Position numbers and translations under genes: made by a program
Notes under the pieces: generated by a model
Database searches by the model: none
The model's input: the letters and a program-made list of their open reading frames with translations, nothing else
Told to the model about the DNA's origin: nothing
In this document: piece by piece, positions 36,492 through 44,728 of the stretch
Layout of the letters: every line of letters starts with the position of its first letter
Position numbering within the stretch: the stretch's first letter is position 1
Origin: Labilibaculum antarcticum
GTDB lineage: Bacteria; Bacteroidota; Bacteroidia; Bacteroidales; Marinifilaceae
Assembly: GCF_002356295.1 (NCBI RefSeq)
Contig: NZ_AP018042.1
Location: 3,504,361 to 3,568,360, forward strand
Direction of reading: 5' to 3'
DNA: 64,000 bases

Positions 36492-37436
36492 ATGAAATAT
36501 TTAGAATACAAGAATGGAGACAAAATGCCAATTTTAGGTTTGGGAACCTGGAAATCAGCACCTGGAGATGTGTACGCTGCAGTTAAGGAAGCCATTAAAA
36601 TTGGGTACAGGCACATCGACTGTGCTGCTATTTATGGCAATGAGAAAGAAGTAGGAAAAGCAATAAGCGAATCTATTGCTGAGAATATTGTTGTCCGGGA
36701 GGAGTTATGGATTACTTCAAAGTTATGGAGTAATGCGCATGGTAGAAATAATGTGATCCCTGCTTTAAAGCAAACATTAGCTGATCTTCAGTTGGATTAT
36801 GTGGACCTGTATGAAATACATTGGCCCGTAGCTTTCAAAACCACCGTCCTTGCACCAGAGAAACCAGAAGATTTTGCCATCAATGAATATCCCATCCCCG
36901 ATACATGGAAAGGAATGGAGGATGCTGTTAATCAGGGATTGACTCGTCATATTGGTGGATGTAATTTTAAAGTGGCCAAACTGGAAGAACTACTGCTGTC
37001 ATCAAGCATCAAACCTGAGATGATGCAGGTAGAGATACATCCCTATTTGCAACAAAATGAACTGGTTGATTTTTGTGAAAAAAATGGAATCCTGGTAACA
37101 GCCTATGCACCTCTTGGATCATCTGACCGTCCGGCAGGCATGAAAGCGAAAGACGAACCAGTGCTTTTGCAAGATGAATTGATTAACTCCCTGGCCCAAA
37201 GAAAAGGGATCTCTCCTGCTCAGATATTGCTTGGATGGTTAACCCACAGAGGAATAGTGGCTATCCCAAAATCCGTTAATCCCGTTCGCTTAAAACAAAA
37301 TTATGAATCGGTAGAGATTGTTCTATCTCACGATGAAATGGGAGAAATAAAAGGATTAAATAAAGACAGAAGATATGTTGACGGTTCATTTTTGATAGTC
37401 GAGAATGGCCCCATAAACAAATCAAATCTATGGTAA
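36492..37436 (+). CDS. Aldo/keto reductase (first copy)
   Basis: A 314-residue AKR-family enzyme, MKYLEYKNGDKMPILGLGTW. The catalytic tetrad is visible: Asp and Tyr in HIDCAAIYGNEKEVG, Lys in ITSKLWSNAHG, His in YEIHWPVAF. The NADPH-binding IPKSVNPVRLKQN is near the C-terminus. It reduces aldehydes or ketones of sugars or small carbonyls with NAD(P)H. The start at 36492 is chosen because an in-frame ATG at 36462 lies inside the repeated leader and is not kept in the other copies. One unusual change: GGCNF replaces the common G-V-S-N-F. A close paralogue is at 38912. Confidence 0.92.
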   Translation: MKYLEYKNGDKMPILGLGTWKSAPGDVYAAVKEAIKIGYRHIDCAAIYGNEKEVGKAISESIAENIVVREELWITSKLWSNAHGRNNVIPALKQTLADLQLDYVDLYEIHWPVAFKTTVLAPEKPEDFAINEYPIPDTWKGMEDAVNQGLTRHIGGCNFKVAKLEELLLSSSIKPEMMQVEIHPYLQQNELVDFCEKNGILVTAYAPLGSSDRPAGMKAKDEPVLLQDELINSLAQRKGISPAQILLGWLTHRGIVAIPKSVNPVRLKQNYESVEIVLSHDEMGEIKGLNKDRRYVDGSFLIVENGPINKSNLW

Positions 37437-37553
37437 TCGTCAAATGATTTTAAAAGCTATTGTGCAACTTAAATCAATAGAATTCGTGGAGGTTTGCCTT
37501 ATGGGTATTCATTTACTTTATACTAAAGGAACCAAATCTTAAAAGATATTATT

Positions 37554-38600
37554 ATGAGGATACAAATTATATTATTAGCAGCTATCTTATTGCAATCTTG
37601 TGTAAATCAAAAGTCTTCGTCTAATAAAAACGAAGTAATTGAGGTCGCTCAATATAAAGGCCAACAGGTCACAGGGGTTTCGGTAAGCCATACAGGTCGG
37701 GTTTTTGCAAATTTCCCAAGATGGAGAGAAGACGTAGAAAATTCTGTTGTAGAAGTTGCTGCTGATGGAACAACCCGCTCTTATCCAAGTGAAAGATGGA
37801 ACAACTGGGCTATTGGAAAATCTATTTCGGATTCTGTTTTTGTAGCTGTTCAATCGGTGGTCGTGCACAATGATGACTTATATGTTTTAGATACCCGAAA
37901 CCCATTATTTAAAGGGGTGACAGATGCTCCCCGCCTGTTTGTGTTTGATTTAAACACCAATCGTTTAAAAGATATACTTGTTTTATCTCCTAAAAGCTAT
38001 AAGCCTACATCATATATTAATGATTTACGTATAGATGAGAAAAAAAATTGTATTTATATGACTGATTCAGGAGAGCCTGGTTTAGTGATATTGAACTTAT
38101 CAACAAAGGAAAGCAAGCGTGTTTTAGATAACCATTACTCAACACGAGCAGAAACAGATCATTTAACGATTAATAGTGTTAAGTGGAACAATACCGTTCA
38201 TTCAGATGGTATTGCCTTTAATAGCAAAACGAATCGCTTATATTATCACAGCTTAACCGGATATAATCTGTATTCTGTTTCGGCAGATCTATTAAACAAT
38301 GGCGATAAAGAGCAGATCGAAGCGGACGTAAAGTTAGTGGCTAAGACCGCTGCGCCTGATGGGATGATTTTTGATGATAAAGGCAACTTATATTTTGCTG
38401 ATTTAGAAAATAACAAAATTCAATACCTCACACCTGATGGTAAAATAAATACACTTTGCGAGGGTGGAAAAATAAAGTGGGCAGATACCTTCAGTATTTT
38501 CAAAGGTTATTTATTCTATACAAACTCGAGGATAAACGAAACACAAAATGGTGTTTCTGATTTAACTTTCTCCATCAATAAAATAAAAATAGAGGAATAG
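37554..38600 (+). CDS. Royal-jelly / SMP-30-like beta-propeller lipoprotein
   Basis: A 348-residue lipoprotein: signal MRIQIILLAAILLQSC with Cys 16. The mature part resembles the bacterial major-royal-jelly/yellow-like group of six-bladed propellers: VTGVSVSHTGRVFANFPRW, SYPSERWNNW, KNCIYMTDSGEPGLVIL, DGMIFDDKGNLYFADLENN. Related SMP-30 proteins are sugar lactonases, so oxidation or hydrolysis of a lactone is possible. It follows the aldo/keto reductase gene by 117 bases. A broken paralogue surrounds the DJ-1 gene at 39927-41130. Confidence 0.85.
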   Translation: MRIQIILLAAILLQSCVNQKSSSNKNEVIEVAQYKGQQVTGVSVSHTGRVFANFPRWREDVENSVVEVAADGTTRSYPSERWNNWAIGKSISDSVFVAVQSVVVHNDDLYVLDTRNPLFKGVTDAPRLFVFDLNTNRLKDILVLSPKSYKPTSYINDLRIDEKKNCIYMTDSGEPGLVILNLSTKESKRVLDNHYSTRAETDHLTINSVKWNNTVHSDGIAFNSKTNRLYYHSLTGYNLYSVSADLLNNGDKEQIEADVKLVAKTAAPDGMIFDDKGNLYFADLENNKIQYLTPDGKINTLCEGGKIKWADTFSIFKGYLFYTNSRINETQNGVSDLTFSINKIKIEE

Positions 38601-38911
38601 AGGGATATAAATTTAGTGCTTGTTTTCCCAATAATACGAACCTCACCATCCTGATGGAGCCCCTAACTAAATTTTTAACTTAAATCCGATTCGTTCAAAC
38701 AGATGGGATTAACACTTAAATTTATCTGTATTTCATGAGCTGTTTTAAATTAAGAAGTCTTTGAGGCGTATAAATGACTAATTAGATTTATAATACGGAA
38801 AATTTTAAACGTCCTGAAGAAAAACTTTTTATTATAGAAAAAGATAGGCTTCTTTTAAGCAATTTAGAATATCGAATATTAAAAGTATCATAATGGAAAT
38901 CAAGTTATAGC
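38601..38911 (+). pseudogene. Intergenic region with a fragment like the ABM gene 3' end
   Basis: The frame 38786-38893 contains KLFIIEKDRLLLSN, similar to the end of the ABM gene product (NIFVIENDKLF). It stands before the second aldo/keto reductase just as the ABM gene stands before the first. I take it as a remnant of a duplicated ABM copy; the match is short. Nothing else is visible in this stretch. Confidence 0.4.
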
Positions 38912-39856
38912 ATGGAATTTTTAAAATATAGCAACGGAGATCAAATGCCTATTCTCGGTTTAGGCACCTGGAGATCACAAGCTGGAGATGTATTTCGAGC
39001 AGTGAAAAGGGCTATTGAATTGGGATATCGCCATATTGATTGTGCAGCTATTTACGGAAATGAGAAAGAAGTAGGAGAAGCAATAAGGGAAGCTATTGCT
39101 GAAAATATTGTTATCCGAGAGGAGTTATGGATTACCTCAAAACTATGGAGTAATGCACATGGACGTGAAAATGTAATTCCTGCATTAAAACGAAGTTTGT
39201 CTGACCTTCATTTAGATTATTTGGATCTATACCTAATTCATTTTCCTATAGCCATAAAATCAAACGTAGTTTTACCTGAAAAAACTGATGATTTTGCAGA
39301 ATACCCAATTGATGATACATGGAAAGGTATGGAGGCGGCTTTTGATGAAGGATTAGCTCAACATATTGGAGTCTGTAATTTTAGTATTGGCAAGTTGAAA
39401 AAGCTAATGCAAACTGCACAAATTAAACCGGAAATGAATCAAGTAGAAATTCACGCTTATATGCAGCAATTGGCATTGGTGGATTTCTGCAAGGCAAATG
39501 GCATATTATTAACAGCCTATGCACCTTTAGGCTCATCGGATCGACCAGAACATTTAAAGTCAAAAGATGAACCTGTACTATTGAACGATGAACAAATTAA
39601 TGCCATCGCGATAGAAAAAGGGGTTTCTACAGCACAAGTATTGTTAGCATGGATACTTAAAAGAGGAATCTCGGCTATTCCTAAATCTGTAAATCCGGCA
39701 AGGTTAAAGCAAAATTTAGCAGCAGTAGAACTTGTTTTATCCGATGTGGATATGGATAAAATCAAAACTATAAATAAAGGCCGTAGATATATTGATGGAA
39801 GGATTTGGTATATAAATAAGGGACCTGTCACCTATAGCAATTTATGGGATGAGTGA
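38912..39856 (+). CDS. Aldo/keto reductase (second copy)
   Basis: A 314-residue paralogue of the enzyme at 36492, the same length, and clearly similar along its whole length (MEFLKYSNGDQMPILGLGTW). All four catalytic residues are present: HIDCAAIYGNEKEVG, ITSKLWSNAHG and LIHFPIAI. Here the substrate-loop motif is GVCNFS instead of GGCNFK. It lacks the leader element that precedes the first copy, so the two copies are probably regulated differently. It is followed after 70 bases by the chimeric DJ-1 gene. Confidence 0.92.
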   Translation: MEFLKYSNGDQMPILGLGTWRSQAGDVFRAVKRAIELGYRHIDCAAIYGNEKEVGEAIREAIAENIVIREELWITSKLWSNAHGRENVIPALKRSLSDLHLDYLDLYLIHFPIAIKSNVVLPEKTDDFAEYPIDDTWKGMEAAFDEGLAQHIGVCNFSIGKLKKLMQTAQIKPEMNQVEIHAYMQQLALVDFCKANGILLTAYAPLGSSDRPEHLKSKDEPVLLNDEQINAIAIEKGVSTAQVLLAWILKRGISAIPKSVNPARLKQNLAAVELVLSDVDMDKIKTINKGRRYIDGRIWYINKGPVTYSNLWDE

Positions 39857-39926
39857 CCTATGACTACATTAAGCTTAAATGGGGAGTATCCTATTAACTA
39901 TAAATAACATTAACAAAAAAAATATT

Positions 39927-40781
39927 ATGAGAGTACAAATTATATTACTGATTGCTATCTTATTGCAGTCATGTGTAACTCAAAAGTCACTATCGAATAA
40001 GAATGATATTATTGAAGTTGAACAATTTAAGGGGCAACAAGTAACTGGGGAATCTGCTTTGGCTTCGGCCTCAGTTGCTTCTGAATTGGGAGTCGCCGAT
40101 GGTTTGAAAACAACACCTTTATCACCTACTATCAATACCGCCCGTCTTTTGGATAAAAACCCTGCTTTGAAGGCTTTTTTTATGGCTCCGATAAAAGAGG
40201 AGGAAAAGATAACGGGGAAGCATATTGCAATTATTACAACTGATGGAGTGGAAGAAATTGAGCTGACTGGTTTCTTAAAATATTTGAAGGCAAGAGGGGC
40301 TATTGTGGATATTGTTTCTCCAAAGTATTCTCCCTGGGCTGAAAAATATGCAATACAATACCCTGTTAGTAGAACAGAATATATACAGACTGTGCGATTT
40401 ATGGAAAACGCCGGAAAAGTAAAAATTGACCGTTTTATAGATGAAGTCAAAGCTGTCGATTATGATGCGGTTGTCATTCCAGGTGGTGCATGGAATCCTG
40501 ATGCTTTACGTATTGACAAAAATGTCCTAGCTTTTGTTAGAGAAATGGACAAAGCAAAAAAACCGATTGCCTCAATCTGTCACGGACCGTGGGTTCTTAT
40601 AAACGCCGAAATTGTTGAAGGCCGTAAACTGACAGCTGCTTGGAGTATTCATATTGATTTGAAAAATGCAGGGGCTATTGTGGAGGATAAGCCGATGGTA
40701 GTGGATGGTAATCTTATCACCAGTCGTTACCCTACAGACTTGCCTGATCTTCTGACTGAATTTTTGCGTCAGTTAAAATAA
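39927..40781 (+). CDS. Chimeric DJ-1/PfpI-family lipoprotein
   Basis: A 284-residue protein from ATG 39927. Residues 1-41 (MRVQIILLIAILLQSC to GQQVTG) copy the N-terminus of the royal-jelly-like lipoprotein at 37554, about three quarters identical. From there the sequence is a DJ-1/PfpI domain: IAIITTDGVEEIELTG with the conserved Glu, AVVIPGGAWNPD, the nucleophile elbow ASICHGPWVL with its Cys-His pair, and ITSRYPTDLPDLL. Behind its stop lies the 3' end of the lipoprotein gene. The enzyme (glyoxalase, deglycase or protease-like) should thus be a lipoprotein outside the cytoplasm, unusual for the family. Confidence 0.88.
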   Translation: MRVQIILLIAILLQSCVTQKSLSNKNDIIEVEQFKGQQVTGESALASASVASELGVADGLKTTPLSPTINTARLLDKNPALKAFFMAPIKEEEKITGKHIAIITTDGVEEIELTGFLKYLKARGAIVDIVSPKYSPWAEKYAIQYPVSRTEYIQTVRFMENAGKVKIDRFIDEVKAVDYDAVVIPGGAWNPDALRIDKNVLAFVREMDKAKKPIASICHGPWVLINAEIVEGRKLTAAWSIHIDLKNAGAIVEDKPMVVDGNLITSRYPTDLPDLLTEFLRQLK

Positions 40782-40802
40782 TGGTTATATTCTTGAAGTT
40801 CA

Positions 40803-41130
40803 TCTGTTTCAGCAGATCTATTAAATAATGGGGATAAAGAACAGATCGAGGCGAACGTAAAGTTAGTGGCCAAGACCGCTGCTCCTGATGGGATGATTTT
40901 TGATGATAAAGGCAACTTATATTTTGGAGATTTAGAAAATAACAAAATTCAATACCTGACACTTAATGGCAAAATCAATACACTTTGCGAGGGTGAAAAA
41001 ATTAAGTGGGCAGATACCTTTAGTATTTACGATGGCTATTTATTCTATACAAACTCAAGGATAAACGAAACAAAAAAATGGCGTTTTTGATTTAATATTC
41101 TCCATCAATAAAATAAAAATTAGAGATTAG
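40803..41130 (+). pseudogene. 3' remnant of the duplicated royal-jelly-like gene
   Basis: From TCTGTTTCAGCAGATCT on, the sequence follows the last third of the intact gene (38273-38600) closely: ANVKLVAKTAAPDGMIFDDK and DLENNKIQYLT are readable. One extra A in the run after AACGAAAC (near 41070) shifts the frame and gives an early stop at 41090; the original stop would be at 41128. No start codon belongs to it. It is the part of the host gene left behind the DJ-1 insertion. Confidence 0.88.
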
Positions 41131-41245
41131 TAAACAAGTTTTTTTAAGTTGTTTTTCCATCAGTATTAATGCTGATTTTTGGACATATCATCACAGAGAA
41201 CTACAATTCAGGCGGAGCATATAAATGATTGTTATTTGCAAAATC

Positions 41246-41577
41246 CTATTCCCATTCATCTAATTTAAGGATGATGGGGATAAGTGATTTGCCTTCTTCT
41301 GATAATTCGTATCTCACTTTAGGTGGAGTCACTGGATATATTTTTCGCTTAACAAGCTTATCTTTTCCAGTGCTCGGATAGAATAAGTAAACATCCTTTT
41401 TGAAATATCCGAAATACTTTTTTGAAATTCTCCTGACCTTTGAGCACCATCTTTAAGGTGAAACAAAATAAGACTTTTATGCTTATCACCTATCAAATGC
41501 AGCGTAAACGCCAAAGAATAATTAAATTCCTTTTCGTAATATTTGATAATTTCCTTATTTGTGTCATTATTCAGAGT
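41246..41577 (-). pseudogene. HxlR-type regulator with frameshift
   Basis: Two overlapping minus-strand frames give SLAFTLHLIGDKHKSLILFH ... ISKRMFTYSIRALEK and then DKLVKRKIYPVTPPKVRYEL ... LIPIILKLDEW, together a typical HxlR winged-helix regulator. The frames are joined by a one-base deletion near 41370. No in-frame ATG is left at the 5' end and the usual Cys near the start is missing. HxlR regulators often respond to aldehydes or electrophiles, which fits the redox enzymes around it. Confidence 0.8.
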
Positions 41578-41695
41578 TATCTTTTTTTAATGAGGGATAA
41601 CGTTAAATTGTATGATAGTTGTAGATTGCGTGGTACTTACATGTAAAACTGAGATGAAGTTTAAGCGGGTTGCAAAACTTGAAATTTAGCACTGT

Positions 41696-41720
41696 CCCTG
41701 CCATTACTTATACAAAATGT
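41696..41720. repeat. 25-bp direct repeat, left copy
   Basis: CCCTGCCATTACTTATACAA plus AATGT; the same 25 bases with one change recur in the same orientation at 48844-48868. Between them lie a LysR/OYE pair, an integrase remnant, the flavin-enzyme pair and a REP-associated transposase. It may be one end of an old integration event. Confidence 0.45.
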
Positions 41721-41741
41721 GTGTGCTGGTGTTTATATCCT

Positions 41742-42650
41742 TTATTTTGGGTCTAAGTCCATTTCTTTTTTAAATATCTTCAAAATTTCATTCAATTGAT
41801 TTTCATATATAGAATTCTTCCGGCAAGCAAAATAGAGTTGATTAGTAATTGGAGAGTTCCCACGCCATAGTAATTGCAATTTTCCATCTTCAAATTCCCT
41901 TTTGCAAAGAAAATCAGGAACAATGGCTAATCCGCTTCCAATACAAAGACTGTTTATTATCGATTTAAAATTGGGGACAATGTAATTGGCTCTAAAATCA
42001 GGTGACGAATTAAAATTAGCTTGCCAGAATCGCTTTAAATGCACATTGTCACTTGACGCACCATACCATTTTTTTTCTTTGATGAATGTGAGTATGTCGG
42101 ATTTACTTTTTGTTTTAATCGTCTTATTAAAGGCATCTTTATCAATATCATTACTGCCAATTAAAACAATAGCCTCTTTGCCAACGGGTATATACTGAAT
42201 CCCTTTAATTTCCGTTTTTTGAGATGTAATTACAACATCAACAATTCCTTTCTCTAACTTCATTAGTGAACTCTGATAATCAGAAAAACTGCTTATCACA
42301 TTAAAATTCAGTGTATGAAGATGCCTTTCTAGAATGTGCTGAAACGTTTCAAAGCACATTCCAATACTTATAGTAGGAATATCATTCTCAGTACTTTTAT
42401 GAAAGTGCCTCTCTATCTCCTCTAACTTTAACAATGGTTCAATAAGCCCATTATACAATACTTTTCCACGTTCGGTAGGAATCATTTTTTTTGAAACTCT
42501 ATCGAAAAGCTTTGCTCCTGTATAACTTTCCAACGAACTTAAATGCAAGCTTACACCAGGCTGAGAAATAAATAAAACTTGGGCAGCTGCTGTTAATGTT
42601 CCTTTTTCGTAAATCGCTTTAAAGGTGCGATACCATTCTAAATTCACCAT
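41742..42650 (-). CDS. LysR-type transcriptional regulator
   Basis: A 302-residue LysR regulator. The N-terminal winged HTH (WYRTFKAIYEKGTLTAAAQVLFISQPGVSLHLSSLE) is followed by a full ligand-binding domain up to FKKEMDLDPK. It is divergent from the old yellow enzyme gene with 105 bases between them, the classic arrangement for a LysR regulator and its target. The shared region holds AT-rich inverted sequences (TCTATTATAAT ... TTATTATAGA) that may bind it. A truncated copy with the same promoter region is at 35148. Confidence 0.93.
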   Translation of the reverse strand: MVNLEWYRTFKAIYEKGTLTAAAQVLFISQPGVSLHLSSLESYTGAKLFDRVSKKMIPTERGKVLYNGLIEPLLKLEEIERHFHKSTENDIPTISIGMCFETFQHILERHLHTLNFNVISSFSDYQSSLMKLEKGIVDVVITSQKTEIKGIQYIPVGKEAIVLIGSNDIDKDAFNKTIKTKSKSDILTFIKEKKWYGASSDNVHLKRFWQANFNSSPDFRANYIVPNFKSIINSLCIGSGLAIVPDFLCKREFEDGKLQLLWRGNSPITNQLYFACRKNSIYENQLNEILKIFKKEMDLDPK

Positions 42651-42713
42651 ATCTATTATAATTATAATGCAAAGGTATGAATTAACTTATTTTTATTATA
42701 GAACTATCTATAG

Positions 42714-42721
42714 TATTTTTG
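42714..42721 (+). promoter_or_regulatory. -7 box of the old yellow enzyme gene
   Basis: TATTTTTG matches TAnnTTTG and lies 34 bases before the MEK start. It is kept in the broken copy at 35721-35728, as is the following CGAATACTAAAGAAAGG. A weak -33 match (TTTT at 42691) is at the right distance. Confidence 0.55.
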
Positions 42722-42755
42722 CATCGAATACTAAAGAAAGGTGCATATGTTAGTA

Positions 42756-43859
42756 ATGGAGAAAACAAAAATCAGGAATTTAGAATTGAATAATCGAATT
42801 ATTCGTGCGGCTTTGTGGATGAAGATGGCTGACAAAGACGGGCATATCACACCACAGCTGTACAAGGTTTACGAGGAACTTTCGAAAGGTGGTGTTGGAA
42901 TGATTATTACAGGTTATTCAATGGTTGATCCAAACGATAGACCAAACCCTGGAATGATGGGTATATACAACGATTCTTTTATTGAAGAGCACAGAAAATT
43001 AGTAGATACTGTCCATTCTAATGGAACTCCAATTGCTATCCAATTGGCTTATGGAGGTTCGCAAAACTATCATCCGGACTTTCAGGATGCAACATTATTT
43101 GGTCCTTCAGCCGTGAAAAACCGTTTAACGGGAATTACGCCCAAAGAGATGTCCAAAGAAGACATTCAACATCTAACAAAAATGTTTACCAGTGCTGCAA
43201 TAAGAGCGCAGAAATCGGGTTACGACGCCGTTGAGATACACGGTGCACATGGCTATTTATTAAGCCAGTTCTTAACTCCATTTTGTAACCGGCGCACCGA
43301 CGAATATGGAGGAACAATTGAAAATAGGTCTCGGATTATTGTCGATGTCATTCAAAGTATTCGTAAGGCAGCAGGAGATAATTTTACCATTATGGTAAAA
43401 ATGAACCACGATGATTATATGGACGAAGGCGAAGGCTTAACCCTTGCAGATGCTGTTGAAGTTGCCAAAATACTTGAAAAAGCAGGAGCAGACCTGTTAG
43501 AGATTAGTGGAGTAAATGAAACTTCGGGAAAAGGTGTAGGACCGGCACGAACTAAAATAAACAAGCCTGAGTTACAATCTTATTTCTTGGAGCCAACCAA
43601 ACAAATTGCCGAAGCTGTAACTATTCCTGTACTATTAATGGGGGGAAATCGCGATTTTAAAAGGATGCAAGGTATTCTTAATGACACCAGTATTGCGTAC
43701 TTTTCCATTGCGCGACCACTGCTTTACGAACCTGATTTGGTGAATAAGTGGAAAGATAATCCTGATTATAAGCCACTTTGCATTTCGTGCAATGCTTGTT
43801 ATCGCGAAGGAGAAGTTGGTTGCAGCGTTAAAGAAAAAAGAAGTATAACTAAAGTGTAA
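42756..43859 (+). CDS. Old yellow enzyme family NADH:flavin oxidoreductase
   Basis: A 367-residue OYE-family flavoprotein from MEKTKIRNLELNN; ATG 42747 is possible but that codon is CTG in the broken copy at 35754. Family motifs: GGVGMIITGYSMV, VEIHGAHGYLLSQFLTP with the substrate-binding His, NRRTDEYGGTIENRSR, and a C-terminal Cys cluster CISCNACYREGEVGC. These enzymes reduce activated C=C bonds or nitro groups with FMN. The Cys group resembles the partial cluster motif of dienoyl-CoA-reductase-like members. Control by the divergent LysR is likely. Confidence 0.92.
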   Translation: MEKTKIRNLELNNRIIRAALWMKMADKDGHITPQLYKVYEELSKGGVGMIITGYSMVDPNDRPNPGMMGIYNDSFIEEHRKLVDTVHSNGTPIAIQLAYGGSQNYHPDFQDATLFGPSAVKNRLTGITPKEMSKEDIQHLTKMFTSAAIRAQKSGYDAVEIHGAHGYLLSQFLTPFCNRRTDEYGGTIENRSRIIVDVIQSIRKAAGDNFTIMVKMNHDDYMDEGEGLTLADAVEVAKILEKAGADLLEISGVNETSGKGVGPARTKINKPELQSYFLEPTKQIAEAVTIPVLLMGGNRDFKRMQGILNDTSIAYFSIARPLLYEPDLVNKWKDNPDYKPLCISCNACYREGEVGCSVKEKRSITKV

Positions 43860-44509
43860 ACCGCCAGAGACCTCTCGTTATTTTGATTTATAATCTTCGT
43901 TTGTGAAGTAGAGGGGAGCCATCAACGCCTCAATACAATGAAATGTTGCTTGAAAAGTTGATGGTGCCATAGTGGTGTGTTGCTTGAACGTTGATGGTGG
44001 TTATGCCATTTGATACATTCCTTGAATTGTACTCATCTCGTTTGAGATGAGCTTCTAGCTGGCTCTGGCATAGTTTTCTGTCATTCGGGTGTTGGTATGT
44101 CCCATTATCTTCGAAATGGCGTTCTATATTAAGCGGAAAAATCCAGATATCATCTAATATTATTGATGTAGATGGGATGAATAGTGATCAGAGTGGTCAT
44201 TCTTCAAGCTAAATGCAGAGTAACTTCATGTCTTCTTAGAGCATATCAATTTAAAAAAACACAGAGAATGTTATTGGTTTGTTAAGATCGAATCTCACTC
44301 TTAGAAGGGAGAATATTTTGCGTTAATTTACATCAAATTCAAAAAGAAACTCATAAAACGAGCTTGATGAATTCAACATATAAAGTAGAGTGAATTAGAT
44401 TCAAAATTAAAAAATAAGGATACAGGGATGAAAGAGAACAAGAAGTTAAGTCTTAGTATGTTCTTAATTTAAGATTGGCTACAGGGGTAATTATATTAGT
44501 ATTGGCATT
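43860..44509. other. Degenerate non-coding stretch after the OYE gene
   Basis: Holds an integrase remnant (44001-44123) and several short GTTGATGG / CCATCAAC repeats near 43920-44000. The rest has no open frame of note. It looks like eroded mobile DNA. Confidence 0.5.
44001..44123 (-). pseudogene. C-terminal remnant of a tyrosine recombinase
   Basis: Reads NAISKIMGHTNTRMTENYAR, the GH-x-x-x-x-x-T-x-x-Y block of phage-type integrases with the His and the catalytic Tyr. An in-frame stop follows two codons later, then KLISNEMSTIQGMYQMA. Only the last ~40 codons are left. It marks a former mobile element at this place. Confidence 0.8.
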
Positions 44510-44668
44510 ATGAGTGAACTGTGTCTCTCAAAAAATATTTTATCTGCATCCGTGTTGTCAAAATCTTACACTGTGGTCATGATTGTGATCTTGCTTGTCC
44601 TTATTTGCTTACAAAATGGGACTCTTTGGGCTTACGATATGTTTGTGTCTAAGACTGGTGAAAAATAG
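44510..44668 (+). CDS. Possible small membrane protein, 52 aa
   Basis: Starts MSELCLSKNILSASVLSK, then one membrane segment YTVVMIVILLVLICLQ and a short polar tail. It lies 60 bases before the FMN-binding protein gene in the same direction. It could be a small subunit or a remnant of a larger membrane gene; the bases before it look decayed. I do not recognise it. Confidence 0.35.
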   Translation: MSELCLSKNILSASVLSKSYTVVMIVILLVLICLQNGTLWAYDMFVSKTGEK

Positions 44669-44728
44669 AACACATGAATAAGAGTCACTTATCGGTTATT
44701 GCAATATATCTTAAATACGATAACATTA

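Noticed and set aside
39980-40450. A 156-codon antisense frame inside the DJ-1 gene.
   Set aside because: The plus strand holds a clear DJ-1 domain; the antisense frame has no motif.
43900-44000. Short GTTGATGG / CCATCAAC repeats as a possible regulator site array.
   Set aside because: Only three irregular copies in decayed DNA; they fit leftovers of mobile DNA better.
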